Source: Spirochaetia bacterium (GTDB lineage Bacteria > Spirochaetota > Spirochaetia > Treponematales > Breznakiellaceae). Taken from it: DNA of 27,645 nucleotides. Made by a program: the position numbers and the translations under genes. Under the pieces are notes generated by a model, which searched no databases, had not been told where the DNA came from, and worked only from the letters and a program-made list of their open reading frames with translations. Positions 8,703 through 17,309 of this stretch are shown here, one piece after another. The stretch covers positions 1 to 27,645 of the forward strand of contig BOBI01000009.1 in the NCBI GenBank assembly GCA_026002305.1, in the 5' to 3' direction. Each line of letters begins with the position of its first letter. Position 1 is the first letter of the stretch.

Positions 8703-9254
8703 ATGTCAGAATTCAAACTTACAGAGGACAAACTACCTACCATCGCCAGTGAATTAAAGGTTGATAAAGCTAAACTCGATGAATTCTTGCCTGTTTTTGA
8801 AGAATTCTATGAGACTGTTAGATTGCAGCATTTGGCCTCTATAATGAGGGCTTTGGAACTACACATCAGGGAAAAACACGGTAAACCATCTTTTAGAATT
8901 GAGTGGAAAGCAATGCCAAAAGGTGAGACAACCACAAAAGATGGTGTTGGTCTGTCGTGGCCCAATAGATATGGTATTGCTATCTCTCCCGAGCTGGATT
9001 TGCGGCAGCTTCGTGTCCATGTTGCCCATGAGCTGGGGCACCTGTTTTATGCCACCGAACACCCCGAAAATATACGGGATGGTCAGGAGAATCAAAACAT
9101 GGCAAATGTTTTTGGAGTATTTACCATGCTCGGACGGAACGAGTTTTATAAGGAAAAAGCGCCTACAATGTGTCACGCTACATGGACGCAGGTAATTAAT
9201 GACTTTAAGCAACTGGGTAACAGGGAGCAAGGAAAATTTAACACTTCCGGTTGA
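8703..9254 (+). CDS. ImmA/IrrE-family zinc metallopeptidase
   Basis: A 183-residue cytoplasmic protein with the HExxH zinc motif His109-Glu110-Leu-Gly-His113, preceded by a short strand (LRVHVA), as in the ImmA/IrrE peptidase family. In the second helix the usual E-x-A-N signature reads QNMAN, so the third zinc ligand is replaced or comes from a nearby Glu or Asp; activity is therefore uncertain. The N-terminal 60 residues are helical and family-specific. An AAGGGA-like ribosome site lies just upstream. Known ImmA proteins cleave a partner repressor in mobile elements, and the small gene just upstream is the obvious candidate partner. The module sits between a tRNA gene and a possibly disrupted kinase gene, which suggests acquisition by transfer. 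Confidence 0.75.
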   Translation: MSEFKLTEDKLPTIASELKVDKAKLDEFLPVFEEFYETVRLQHLASIMRALELHIREKHGKPSFRIEWKAMPKGETTTKDGVGLSWPNRYGIAISPELDLRQLRVHVAHELGHLFYATEHPENIRDGQENQNMANVFGVFTMLGRNEFYKEKAPTMCHATWTQVINDFKQLGNREQGKFNTSG

Positions 9255-9302
9255 TCTAGAAGCTCCGGCGCCGCCGATTATGGCATCCAGCTTATACCGC
9301 AC
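9255..9302 (-). pseudogene. Possible 5' remnant of a Ser/Thr protein kinase gene
   Basis: On the minus strand, from the GTG at 9302, the reading MRYKLDAIIGGAGAS resembles the first strand and glycine loop of bacterial Ser/Thr kinases (Y-x-L-x-x-x-I-G-x-G-x-x-S). The similarity stops near 9255, where the frame enters DNA antisense to the metallopeptidase gene. It lies just downstream of a PEGA-domain gene, a context in which such kinases occur. Only about 16 codons remain, so this is a suggestion rather than a firm call. Confidence 0.25.
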
Positions 9303-9335
9303 GCCGTTGAATTCGGCGGTGTTCCCTTGTCATTT

Positions 9336-10328
9336 TCATTCCTCAATAACTTCCATGTCTACCGTATACGCTATGCGGTAGGTTTTGCCCTTTTGTACAT
9401 TGATGGTTTTGAGAATGGTATAGTCGCTAAGCTGAATACGAACTTCGTGTGTGCCCGGCTCGACGGCAAGCGGGGCGCTTACAGAGGGCAAATGATTGTT
9501 ATCCAAAAAAATTTGCGCATTTGCCGGGGCTTCAAAAATAAAAAACGGCGTAAGATCGTGTAGTAAAACAGAAACTTCCTGACTTTTGCCGCGTTCCACA
9601 ATAAAACGGCGGTTTTCGTTGCGGTAATCGCTGGAAATAACGCTAAGTTGATGCTCGCCTTCCCTTATTAACTGTTCCGCAGCGGGGTTCTCGACAAGCG
9701 TATCATCAATTAATACCGATATTGGCGCACCTGTTAAATTTTCAGGATAACGAATTATTATACGCACAGCCCCCTCGTCACTAAAAACCGGTTTAACATT
9801 AAGCGAAAAGCGCATTCGTTCCACGTCTTCGTTTAAGCCTTTTACGATGGGCACAATCCTGTATACGACTGGAAAAGAGTTTGGGGAAACCGCCTCGCTA
9901 TGCACGGTAACAAAAGGGCTGCTGCGCAGACCAGATTTTAACCGCAGCGGAATTTGATACGCGCTTTGAATTTTCGCCGGTATGGGCTGAAAAATAATGC
10001 GCTTGCATTGAAGATCGGCGGTACCGGTTTTCGGCACTTTGTCTAATTCAGAGTATACGGCGAAGGCCAAACTCCCCTGATTGGAGATCCAGTTTTGCGG
10101 CGCCGTAAGTTCCAGCTCCACGCCGCGGATAAACCGGTTGTTTTCGTTAAGTTGGATTAAGGCGGAATCGGTATAAAAAAGAGAGACGGATATTCCTTCC
10201 GGTTTTTCGCCGGACACTTCCAAATTTCCTATTATTTGCACCCGGACATTTTCGGCTTGAAGTTCATTTTTTAAAGAAAATGTGAAGGAAAGCACGGCGA
10301 TAAATATAGCCACTTTTATTCTAGTCAT
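9336..10328 (-). CDS. Exported PEGA-domain protein
   Basis: A 330-residue exported protein. The N-terminal signal peptide has an Arg/Lys start (MTRIKV), a hydrophobic core to about residue 18 and a cleavage site near LQAEN. The middle is beta-rich with no recognised domain. The C-terminal third has two PEGA-like repeats, at about residues 195-250 and 258-318; the last one includes FEAPANAQIFLDN and VEPGTHEVRI. PEGA domains are beta-sandwiches common in spirochaete surface and periplasmic proteins, probably binding wall or envelope components. Its start overlaps the M23 peptidase stop by 4 bp, so the two are coupled and may act together at the peptidoglycan. Confidence 0.82.
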   Translation of the reverse strand: MTRIKVAIFIAVLSFTFSLKNELQAENVRVQIIGNLEVSGEKPEGISVSLFYTDSALIQLNENNRFIRGVELELTAPQNWISNQGSLAFAVYSELDKVPKTGTADLQCKRIIFQPIPAKIQSAYQIPLRLKSGLRSSPFVTVHSEAVSPNSFPVVYRIVPIVKGLNEDVERMRFSLNVKPVFSDEGAVRIIIRYPENLTGAPISVLIDDTLVENPAAEQLIREGEHQLSVISSDYRNENRRFIVERGKSQEVSVLLHDLTPFFIFEAPANAQIFLDNNHLPSVSAPLAVEPGTHEVRIQLSDYTILKTINVQKGKTYRIAYTVDMEVIEE

Positions 10329-11218
10329 TGCGTTTTTGCTCCGCCCAAGTATCGGCCCGGATCCTGCGCTTTGCCATTTTGGCGCATTTCGAAGTGAAGG
10401 TGCGGGCCGGTCGAAAGCCCTGTTGAACCAACGTTGCCTATAATTGTACCGGCTTTAACAGGTTTTTGCAAGGTGGTTTCGATGTTTGATAAATGGCCGT
10501 AAAGCGTAGTCCATAGATTGTTATGCGTAATTACTATGAATTTTCCGTATACGGGGCTTTCGCCTATTTCGGTTACAATTCCAGCTCCGGCGGCAAAAAC
10601 ACTGGCTCCGGCGGGTGCGGCAAGGTCCATGCCGGCGTGCACGGAATTTTTCCCGCTTATCGGGCTGCGGCGCGGTCCGAAATTGCTTGTAAGCACATAA
10701 TGCGCCAACGGAAAGCGGAATATTCCGGGGTTTAGAAAAAATGCCCTTTCGTTAGGCGTCCATTCGTCTCCGGGAATAAAACGAAAGTGATGTTTTCCAT
10801 CGGGAAGATTGATTACGATGGGCACCCCGGCATCCTCGCCGCGCGTGGAGGCAATAAGCCGCTCCAGATCGCTTTGCGGATCATCGGGCAAAAAGATGCC
10901 TCGTATTGTGGGCAAAAGCATCAAATCCCTTACCGGAAAGCGCGGGTTGCCCTCAATACGGTTTAGCGTGGCTATTGTTTCAATAGGAATATTGCAACGG
11001 GCAGCCAAACGTAAAAAAGAATCCTCGCCGGTGGGTTTATATAGAAATTCGTCGGCGGTAGACGGTTTGTAGGTGTATATAGAAAGGGATTCGGTGATTT
11101 TTTGCGCGCCCATGTTTGCTTTCGGGGGGCGGACCGCCTGCCTGCCTTGTTCTACATCGTCAAGAAATTGCTTGAAAACAACATCACGCTCGGGATTGAG
11201 CCTTGATATTAACGGCAA
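10325..11218 (-). CDS. LysM/M23 family peptidoglycan endopeptidase (start unclear)
   Basis: Zinc endopeptidase predicted to cut peptide bonds in peptidoglycan. A LysM-like segment spans about residues 60-108 (EDSFLRLAARCNIPIETIATLN). The M23 domain spans about 175-292 with zinc ligands His194 and Asp198 (HAGMDLAAP) and His275 (HLHFE), plus the conserved His242 in LYGHLS. The only conventional start is the TTG at 11218. The same frame stays open back to the ferredoxin stop at 11327 and there encodes a convincing signal peptide (VLCLGLFLFLPIANIAG) that contains no ATG, GTG or TTG. The true protein therefore probably begins upstream at a non-standard codon, or the start has been lost. The upstream part also overlaps a terminator hairpin. 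It is coupled to the PEGA gene by a 4-bp overlap. Confidence 0.85.
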   Translation of the reverse strand: MPLISRLNPERDVVFKQFLDDVEQGRQAVRPPKANMGAQKITESLSIYTYKPSTADEFLYKPTGEDSFLRLAARCNIPIETIATLNRIEGNPRFPVRDLMLLPTIRGIFLPDDPQSDLERLIASTRGEDAGVPIVINLPDGKHHFRFIPGDEWTPNERAFFLNPGIFRFPLAHYVLTSNFGPRRSPISGKNSVHAGMDLAAPAGASVFAAGAGIVTEIGESPVYGKFIVITHNNLWTTLYGHLSNIETTLQKPVKAGTIIGNVGSTGLSTGPHLHFEMRQNGKAQDPGRYLGGAKTQ

Positions 11219-11264
11219 AGCGCCATCATTTTGCTGTCCCGCTATATTCGCAATGGGTAAAAAT

Positions 11265-11297
11265 AAAAAAAGGCCAAGACAGAGGACTGCCTTGACC
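11265..11297 (-). terminator. Intrinsic terminator after the ferredoxin gene
   Basis: Read on the minus strand, an 11-bp stem (GGTCAAGGCAG with CTGTCTTGGCC, two G-U pairs) closes a TCCT tetraloop and is followed directly by seven T residues, then an A and more T residues. It lies 30 bp after the ferredoxin stop. It also falls inside the open frame that encodes the apparent signal peptide of the M23 protein. Confidence 0.85.
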
Positions 11298-11326
11298 CTT
11301 TCTTCGTAGAAGATAAACGCCGTGGC

Positions 11327-11497
11327 TTATACTTCCTTGATTGCTTCGCTGGGACATTCATCCACACAGGTGCCGCAATCTGCGCATTTGTCAGGATCAA
11401 TCCAGCATTTTCCGTCTTTCTCGATAATCGCATCGGACGGACACTCATCCTTACAGGTGCCGCAATTTACACATTCGTCTGTAATTTTATAGGCCAT
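11327..11497 (-). CDS. 2x[4Fe-4S] ferredoxin
   Basis: A 56-residue low-potential electron carrier. The start is the ATG at 11497 behind a GAGAGG ribosome site. Two CxxCxxCxxxCP cluster motifs are present: Cys9-x2-Cys12-x2-Cys15-x3-Cys19-Pro and Cys38-x2-Cys41-x2-Cys44-x3-Cys48-Pro. The second half repeats the first, as in clostridial-type ferredoxins. It would serve anaerobic redox enzymes in the cytoplasm. The gene is monocistronic, with its own sigma-70-like promoter and a strong terminator. The eight cysteines and the two-fold symmetry make the call firm. Confidence 0.96.
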   Translation of the reverse strand: MAYKITDECVNCGTCKDECPSDAIIEKDGKCWIDPDKCADCGTCVDECPSEAIKEV

Positions 11498-11527
11498 AAT
11501 TCTACCTCTCTAAAATAAGATTTTGTT

Positions 11528-11556
11528 ATTCTAGCATAGCATATTTAGGTTTTCAA
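11528..11556 (-). promoter_or_regulatory. Promoter of the ferredoxin gene
   Basis: On the minus strand TTGAAA (11556-11551) and TAGAAT (11533-11528) are separated by exactly 17 bp, with the ferredoxin ATG 30 nt downstream of the -10 box. It lies about 50 bp beyond the end of the second DUF262 gene. Confidence 0.8.
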
Positions 11557-11602
11557 GTAAAAAATCAACGAAAAAACAGGCTGTTTTGCTGCCCGCATTG
11601 GG

Positions 11603-13876
11603 TCAGCTTGCCGTCGGATTTAGGATCAATTCACGGGTCAGCAAGTCTACATATTGTTTAGTATTGGCGTCTATTTCTTCGGCTGTTATTTTTGTTTTTT
11701 TATCGTGTAGTTCTTTCATTAGACGGTACGACAAATAATTGAGTCCGCTTCGGTTATCAGCATAGCTTGTTCCTAATTTCAGATTGCCAAGTTGATATTT
11801 TCCGGCTTGGGAATTATCCAACGTTTCGTTTATTAAATTATAATCAATGTTCCAAAAACAGGAAATACATTTATAATTCGAATATGAAAAACGGTCTTTG
11901 AATTTGTTGTCTTTAATAAATTCAAGAATAAGCCATATCATAACAATGGTGTATGGATTAACTTCTTGAATGTTGCCGCACATTATTTTATCAATATCTT
12001 TTTTTGTGCAGTATTCTTTAAAGCAATTTCTAATTCTCCTTTTTAATTCATAATTCAAGACGGCGGCCGACTTACATTTGGGAAAAAGTTTCCAAACATC
12101 AAAAAACCATTCATTATGAAATGAAACTCCCTGCTGTCGTGTAAGCATACAGTAACCCGTATATTGTGTTGAACCATGATACCATTTTTGACCTTTTAAA
12201 ATGGTTAGTATGTCAAACCTGTTTTTTATTTCATCATTATTATAGAAAATACCGTAATCATTGTTCTGCAAACGCTTATAGATATTATAAAACGACTGTA
12301 ATCTTTTAATTTCTATATTCTGATTTGCTATTTTAAACAGTGGTGAAATATCGCCCATAAAGTCAGGATTGTCTTCAAATTCTTCAACTTCCTTTTGATA
12401 ACCTTTATCTTTTAATCGTTTTGTTATTTTCATATCATAATTATACCATTTTTCGGAATTATCTTTTACATTCTCTACCGGCGTAAGTTTAGCTTTGACA
12501 TAGGGCCTGAATGTTAGCATTTCCTCTAAAGTGTTTTTTTTAGCAATAATTTGTATAACATAGCGCCAATCAACATAATTAACGATCCGTTTCTGGTGTT
12601 TCAACCTGCCATTATGATTGTCGAAAAAGTTTTTTCTAAGCCGCCGTGTAAATTGGTAAATTTCTTCGCCGTTATCTGTATTTATATCTTTTATCTTTGA
12701 CATAAAGAAAAGCAGCGGCAGTAATATATTATTTTTTTCCGCTTCGGTCAGATTTCGTAAATCAATAATGCTGTCTATTTTATCTTTTTTCTTACCGTTT
12801 ACAAATATAAACTGCTGCTGAAGTTGTGCGTTCTTTCCAAGAATCGTTATTAGTTTTTTTAGAATTTCGAAATATTTGTCGATTTCTGATACAACGGCAT
12901 TATGGCCTGTGCTTTTTGACAATCCTTTTATATCTTTAAATAAATCGACCGAATCTTTACGGTAGATGATCTTTATACACCACTCAAGAAAATCATTCAT
13001 TCCGTTATCCGCTTCGTGTTCTTTGGCATCTCTGTTCTTCCAAAACCATGTTTCCCATTTTTCCCAAATATCACTTAAACGTTTTAACTCATCCTTATCT
13101 TGTTCTTTTCCCAGAAGAATTGGCTTTAAATTCTCGCCGACTGTTAGGGGTTCGCCTGTTGTATTGATAAGGACAAACATTTCTTCGCCGTGCCGGCGAT
13201 TTTTCATATCAAAATAAAAGAATTTAACTTTGCTGACTATAAAATTCGCAAACTGTCTTAATACACTCCTGCCTTCTCTTAATATCCCTGAAATTTTTTC
13301 GTCAATTATTCTCATTGCGCTTATCATGCTTTGGATGGTAGGGTCTTGTTCATAGTCATCAAAATACCATTCCGATTTTTTGACATCATTTACTTTCTTA
13401 CCTGTGTCAAGGAAATAGTCAAAAACCAAAGAGCTTAAAAAATACAACGTTATTTCCCTTATCGCGTATTGTAACCGTGCGTCTCTGTTATCATTGCTTA
13501 ACTCAAAATCGGATATAAGTATGCTTTTTATTTTTTTATCACGCAATTCACGGTATAGAATACCCATGATTAAATACAGTGTTGTTATACGCTGCTGCCC
13601 ATCGCACAAATAAATATAGTTTTGCGGGTTTTCGTAGGCATAAAGCATACCTATTTGCAGCTCCTCGTCTGTTTTTGAAAGATCCAGCAAGTTATCAAAG
13701 AAACCGCCGACAAGTTCAGATGTCCTGCTGCTCCCGTGCTTTCTATCGCCCCAGCAATAATCTCTTTGTAAATCCGGTATTATGATTTTTCTTTTCTTTA
13801 TAAACAACTCTGAAATTGAATATGTTTTTCCGCTTTCCAGTTTAGTTATTTGCTGTATTTTTGTTTTTGTTTGCAT
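11603..13876 (-). CDS. DUF262 protein (GmrS-like), second gene of the pair
   Basis: A 757-residue cytoplasmic protein with an N-terminal DUF262 domain. It shows IIIPDLQRDYCWG near residues 31-43 and the nucleotide-binding type D-G-Q-Q-R motif at Asp92 (CDGQQRITTLY). This ParB-like fold is the nucleotide-hydrolysing half of GmrSD-type modified-DNA restriction enzymes. I see no DUF1524 HNH signature in the long C-terminal region, so the nuclease part may be supplied by the neighbouring gene. The start at 13876 overlaps the upstream DUF262 gene by 35 bp and has no good ribosome site, which implies translational coupling. Base composition is visibly more AT-rich than in the envelope genes around it, consistent with transfer. 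A role in phage defence is inferred from the family. Confidence 0.8.
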   Translation of the reverse strand: MQTKTKIQQITKLESGKTYSISELFIKKRKIIIPDLQRDYCWGDRKHGSSRTSELVGGFFDNLLDLSKTDEELQIGMLYAYENPQNYIYLCDGQQRITTLYLIMGILYRELRDKKIKSILISDFELSNDNRDARLQYAIREITLYFLSSLVFDYFLDTGKKVNDVKKSEWYFDDYEQDPTIQSMISAMRIIDEKISGILREGRSVLRQFANFIVSKVKFFYFDMKNRRHGEEMFVLINTTGEPLTVGENLKPILLGKEQDKDELKRLSDIWEKWETWFWKNRDAKEHEADNGMNDFLEWCIKIIYRKDSVDLFKDIKGLSKSTGHNAVVSEIDKYFEILKKLITILGKNAQLQQQFIFVNGKKKDKIDSIIDLRNLTEAEKNNILLPLLFFMSKIKDINTDNGEEIYQFTRRLRKNFFDNHNGRLKHQKRIVNYVDWRYVIQIIAKKNTLEEMLTFRPYVKAKLTPVENVKDNSEKWYNYDMKITKRLKDKGYQKEVEEFEDNPDFMGDISPLFKIANQNIEIKRLQSFYNIYKRLQNNDYGIFYNNDEIKNRFDILTILKGQKWYHGSTQYTGYCMLTRQQGVSFHNEWFFDVWKLFPKCKSAAVLNYELKRRIRNCFKEYCTKKDIDKIMCGNIQEVNPYTIVMIWLILEFIKDNKFKDRFSYSNYKCISCFWNIDYNLINETLDNSQAGKYQLGNLKLGTSYADNRSGLNYLSYRLMKELHDKKTKITAEEIDANTKQYVDLLTRELILNPTAS

Positions 13877-15506
13877 AATCTATAACTTTATTTACCCCGT
13901 AACATTCGTTAAATTCTGATAAGAAATCTTTTTGATTTTCTTTTATTGACTCTTCATCCCATTTGTCATATTTTGAAAATATAGCAACAGAATGTAATAA
14001 TTTTAAACTCCATACAACATTTTCCATGTCGAAATACTTTTTTTTCTTTTCTTCAAAGGATAATGCACCAAAATATGAATTATCTTTCGATTTCAGCAAA
14101 ACAAGATTACCGATTGAATTAACAGAATAATCTTCGGCGGCATCGAATCTTAGCTTTGAATACGCTTCTTTTTCCCATGCCTTTGGAAAAATATGTTCCA
14201 GTGATTTGCTGCCATATAAAGAAAAATCAAATTTGCGTTCCAGTTTTGTGTCAAGTTCTACATTTTTTCTAAGTAATTGTTTTAAAGCCGCATCGTTATT
14301 TTCGCCATAAACTTCTGCGGCATTTAAATTATCAAACACATTACGGGCGTCGCTTTGCATCTCGCTTTCTCTATTATTTATGATATTTTCATGCGTTGTA
14401 ACAAGAATCCATTTTGCGTATTCTTTTAGCGCTTCTTTGTTATTTTTATTTTCTATAAAGTAGCGCAGTGCCGTTTCTTTGTTTTCATTGGTTTTTAAGG
14501 CAAGCCCTAATAAATTATATACTTCAACTTCGTTATATAATGCCTCGAATGTCTTTTGAAGGGCACGGATCTTATTAAATAATATTTTGGGATTTTCTCT
14601 TGAGATGAAATCATCAGAAAAGTTCGTATAATTATACGGTTTTGAACAGCTGTTTGAATTAATCTTATAGTAATATTCTAATAGTAATCCCATGCTATTC
14701 GTATTATTAAAAAATTCTTTTACTTTTCTCTTATTCCACCAATACAGCCATTTATCCCATTCTCTTGCATACCGGCTGCGAATATTGTCTATTTCACATT
14801 CATTTTTTTGACTAAGGTTCTGCCGTAGCGCTTTGCTGAACAAATCCGCTTTTATAAGTTCGTCATCTTTCATAATGGCTTTCTGACCATTTAACATGGA
14901 AAATATTTTTGTCGCATTCTTATTATCAATTTCAATGTAGAATAACTTAACATTTTTTAGTACAAAGATGAGTATTTTTTCCTTTAATATCTTGAAATCT
15001 ATATTTTTATTATTAGAATAATTAATAATAATATTGTGAAATGTTTGGACAGCTTTCTTAAAATAAAATATATCCTGCAAACCATAATCGGTGCCAGGTT
15101 TTTCTATAAAACAAAGTTTACCATCGTTATCTATTGTGCTTTCCATAAGCACTTCGTCCGATGTTGTTCGTACTTCGTATTTTATTCGTATATCAGTTAT
15201 CTTTTCGTAATTTAAATATTTTAACAAAAGATATAATGTTGTTGTCCGCTGTTGTCCGTCGATGAGTATTATATTTCCATTGTCTTTTGAAACGGTGATG
15301 CCTTGAATGAAGTATTCAGTATTTACTGATTTTTCAAATGATTCCAGCAGGTCTTTTATTAAGATTCCTACCATGCAATCGCCGTTTATGTTCTTGTTCG
15401 GCACGCCCCATTTATAAGCCCTTTGATAAGGCGGGATAATAAACATACCGTTGGATTTGACAGCTTGGTTGAAATATTCTTCCAACACTAAAACATTTTT
15501 CTGCAT
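13842..15506 (-). CDS. DUF262-DUF1524 protein (GmrSD-like restriction factor)
   Basis: A 554-residue protein. The N terminus has IIPPYQRAYKWG (about residues 23-34) and Asp83-Gly-Gln-Gln-Arg in LIDGQQRTTTLY, the DUF262 signature. The C terminus has a His-Me-finger (HNH) DUF1524 domain with His438 in SLEHIFPKAW and a downstream NSIGNLVLL motif. The known GmrSD enzyme couples a DUF262 NTPase to a DUF1524 nuclease and cuts glucosylated hydroxymethylcytosine DNA; the target here is unknown. The ATG at 15506 lies 8 bp after the TPR lipoprotein stop with no clear ribosome site. It probably depends on read-through from the upstream operon, an unusual position for a defence gene. Confidence 0.86.
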   Translation of the reverse strand: MQKNVLVLEEYFNQAVKSNGMFIIPPYQRAYKWGVPNKNINGDCMVGILIKDLLESFEKSVNTEYFIQGITVSKDNGNIILIDGQQRTTTLYLLLKYLNYEKITDIRIKYEVRTTSDEVLMESTIDNDGKLCFIEKPGTDYGLQDIFYFKKAVQTFHNIIINYSNNKNIDFKILKEKILIFVLKNVKLFYIEIDNKNATKIFSMLNGQKAIMKDDELIKADLFSKALRQNLSQKNECEIDNIRSRYAREWDKWLYWWNKRKVKEFFNNTNSMGLLLEYYYKINSNSCSKPYNYTNFSDDFISRENPKILFNKIRALQKTFEALYNEVEVYNLLGLALKTNENKETALRYFIENKNNKEALKEYAKWILVTTHENIINNRESEMQSDARNVFDNLNAAEVYGENNDAALKQLLRKNVELDTKLERKFDFSLYGSKSLEHIFPKAWEKEAYSKLRFDAAEDYSVNSIGNLVLLKSKDNSYFGALSFEEKKKKYFDMENVVWSLKLLHSVAIFSKYDKWDEESIKENQKDFLSEFNECYGVNKVIDYANKNKNTANN

Positions 15507-15514
15507 AAGCTGTG

Positions 15515-17260
15515 TTACAACTTGTCCGCATATTTGGCGCGGTATTTTTGCAGGTCGTTGTCTTTAGACGCGAGGGCGAGCGCTTGGCGGAGGTAGTAGA
15601 CGGCGCGGGTGTCGTCGCCGCGGTTATCGTATAGGGTAACAAGCGCTTTTATGGCGTCGGTGTTGCGCGGGTTTTCAAATAAAGCGGCGCGTAAATCGGC
15701 AAGTATGTCGTCGCCTGAAACACGGAGGCGGCTGCGTAAAAAATAATAGCGGCTTTTGTACGCGCCGGATACCAACTGCCCCAGCCTTGCGGCTATAAGG
15801 CGCGTTGCTTCGTCGCGGCGGCTCTTTAAATCAATAAGTGCTGTAATGTAGGCGATGGTTCCTTCCTCGTTTCCGGGGAACCTTTCGCGCAGCTCGCGGG
15901 CAAAGTTCAACGCTTCATTTTTATTACCAAGTCCCATCTCTATCGAAAAAGCGTCTAACAAGTCGGCGGATTCGCGGCGCTGCGGCAGTATACGCTGGTG
16001 ATAGCTCTGTGCTTCTTGCCAATCCTGCCGCCGGATCGCGTCCTTGGCGGCAAGTTCAAGCACTTCAAACGGAGCGTCTTTTGTGTCATACCCGCCGCCG
16101 TAGTATAAAAGCTGTTGTAATGTTTTGCGGCCTTCTTCGGCTTCGCCTGAATTTTCGGATTCCAAAAGCATCCTTGTTAAATAAAGCTGAACCTCAAAGT
16201 CATTTGGCTGCGATTTGTTAAGGAAGCGCAGAATACCTATAGCGCCTTCCCTGTCTTTTAAGCCTTCGTTGAAAAGCCGCGCACGAAAAAAACGGGAGTC
16301 CCTTGTTTCCGAAAATTCTTCGTCGTAATTGTCCAGTAACATTCTGGCTTGCGCATAACGCATATTTTCCAGCTCCACACGCGACTGCATAAGCAGAAGT
16401 TCGCTGTCGTGCGGAAAAAGCTGCAGTGTTTCGTTTAACACCTTGCTTGCTTTGGTCCACTCGTGCATATTGTAATATGATGATGCAAGCTGACGTTTAA
16501 TTAAAATATTCTGGGGAAAGCGCTGCGCAATACCCTCCAGCATTTGTATCGCGGTTTGATACTCTCCGGCACTCTGCAAAATGCGCGTTATGCCCAACAC
16601 CGCCGGATAGCAATCGGCGTATAACGCAATCGCCCTGTTGTATGCGTTTATTGACGCTTCCGCCCTGCCTAAATTTTCGTGGGCATAGCCTAAAAAATAC
16701 AAGGCCATAACACCTTTGGGATTTATTTTTTCAGCTTCCAGTAAATCTTCTAACGCATAACTGTAATTTGTTTGGTTTTTATCCCTGATGAATGTTAAAA
16801 ACGGCAGGGTATATTCAAGATAGTCCGCCGAATAAATTGAAGGTTTTGTGTAGCTGCCCGCAAAAGCGTCATTTATTATTTTTGTATAGTTTTGTGTACG
16901 GGGCGGATCGGGAATCTTTAATTGAACAATGTCCTCGCCATAAATTTCTTTGATGAACACACCGCTTATATAAGCCATAACGCGGCCGAATTCATTGTCC
17001 TTAATACCGTTTTGTTCCAAAAAATCCAACGTGGAATGCAGCGACTCCAGCGTGCCTTCTTCCACCATAACGCGAACATATCCTGAAATTCCGCTTGTGT
17101 ACAGAGGCTGCTGTTTTTGAACTTCCTGCGGAGAGGGCACGTCCACAACGGCATGTTTAACCGCAATGGGCATTTCGCGCGGGGGCGGCCTGCTTTTGCA
17201 ACTATATAGTGGCAATGACAATGCCAAAAGCAAAGCCAAAAATGAGAAATTCAACCGCAA
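15515..17260 (-). CDS. TPR-repeat lipoprotein
   Basis: Predicted lipid-anchored envelope scaffold. From the TTG at 17260 the protein opens with an ideal lipoprotein signal (LRLNFSFLALLLALSLPLYSC), with the lipidated Cys after L-Y-S. The frame is open further upstream (ATG at 17335), but that would give a signal peptide of 46 residues and overlap the previous gene. The mature part is a long series of tetratricopeptide-like helical pairs, such as GVMALYFLGYAHENLGRAEA and the final DNRGDDTRAVYYLRQALAL. TPR arrays bind proteins, so a scaffold for an envelope complex is likely, but the partner is unknown. It lies between a membrane-protein gene and the DUF262 pair, all in one direction. Confidence 0.8.
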   Translation of the reverse strand: MRLNFSFLALLLALSLPLYSCKSRPPPREMPIAVKHAVVDVPSPQEVQKQQPLYTSGISGYVRVMVEEGTLESLHSTLDFLEQNGIKDNEFGRVMAYISGVFIKEIYGEDIVQLKIPDPPRTQNYTKIINDAFAGSYTKPSIYSADYLEYTLPFLTFIRDKNQTNYSYALEDLLEAEKINPKGVMALYFLGYAHENLGRAEASINAYNRAIALYADCYPAVLGITRILQSAGEYQTAIQMLEGIAQRFPQNILIKRQLASSYYNMHEWTKASKVLNETLQLFPHDSELLLMQSRVELENMRYAQARMLLDNYDEEFSETRDSRFFRARLFNEGLKDREGAIGILRFLNKSQPNDFEVQLYLTRMLLESENSGEAEEGRKTLQQLLYYGGGYDTKDAPFEVLELAAKDAIRRQDWQEAQSYHQRILPQRRESADLLDAFSIEMGLGNKNEALNFARELRERFPGNEEGTIAYITALIDLKSRRDEATRLIAARLGQLVSGAYKSRYYFLRSRLRVSGDDILADLRAALFENPRNTDAIKALVTLYDNRGDDTRAVYYLRQALALASKDNDLQKYRAKYADKL

Positions 17261-17309
17261 ACCACACAAAATACACGAACAAGTTTGTAGAAATTTATAA
17301 ATTTTAGTG

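Noticed and set aside
8859..9302. A 147-codon minus-strand frame opposite the metallopeptidase gene
   Set aside because: Apart from its first 16 codons (listed as a possible kinase remnant) it is antisense to a gene with a clear HExxH motif.
11242..11448. A 68-codon minus-strand frame across the ferredoxin gene
   Set aside because: It is a shifted frame of the ferredoxin; the eight-cysteine frame with a ribosome site is the real one.
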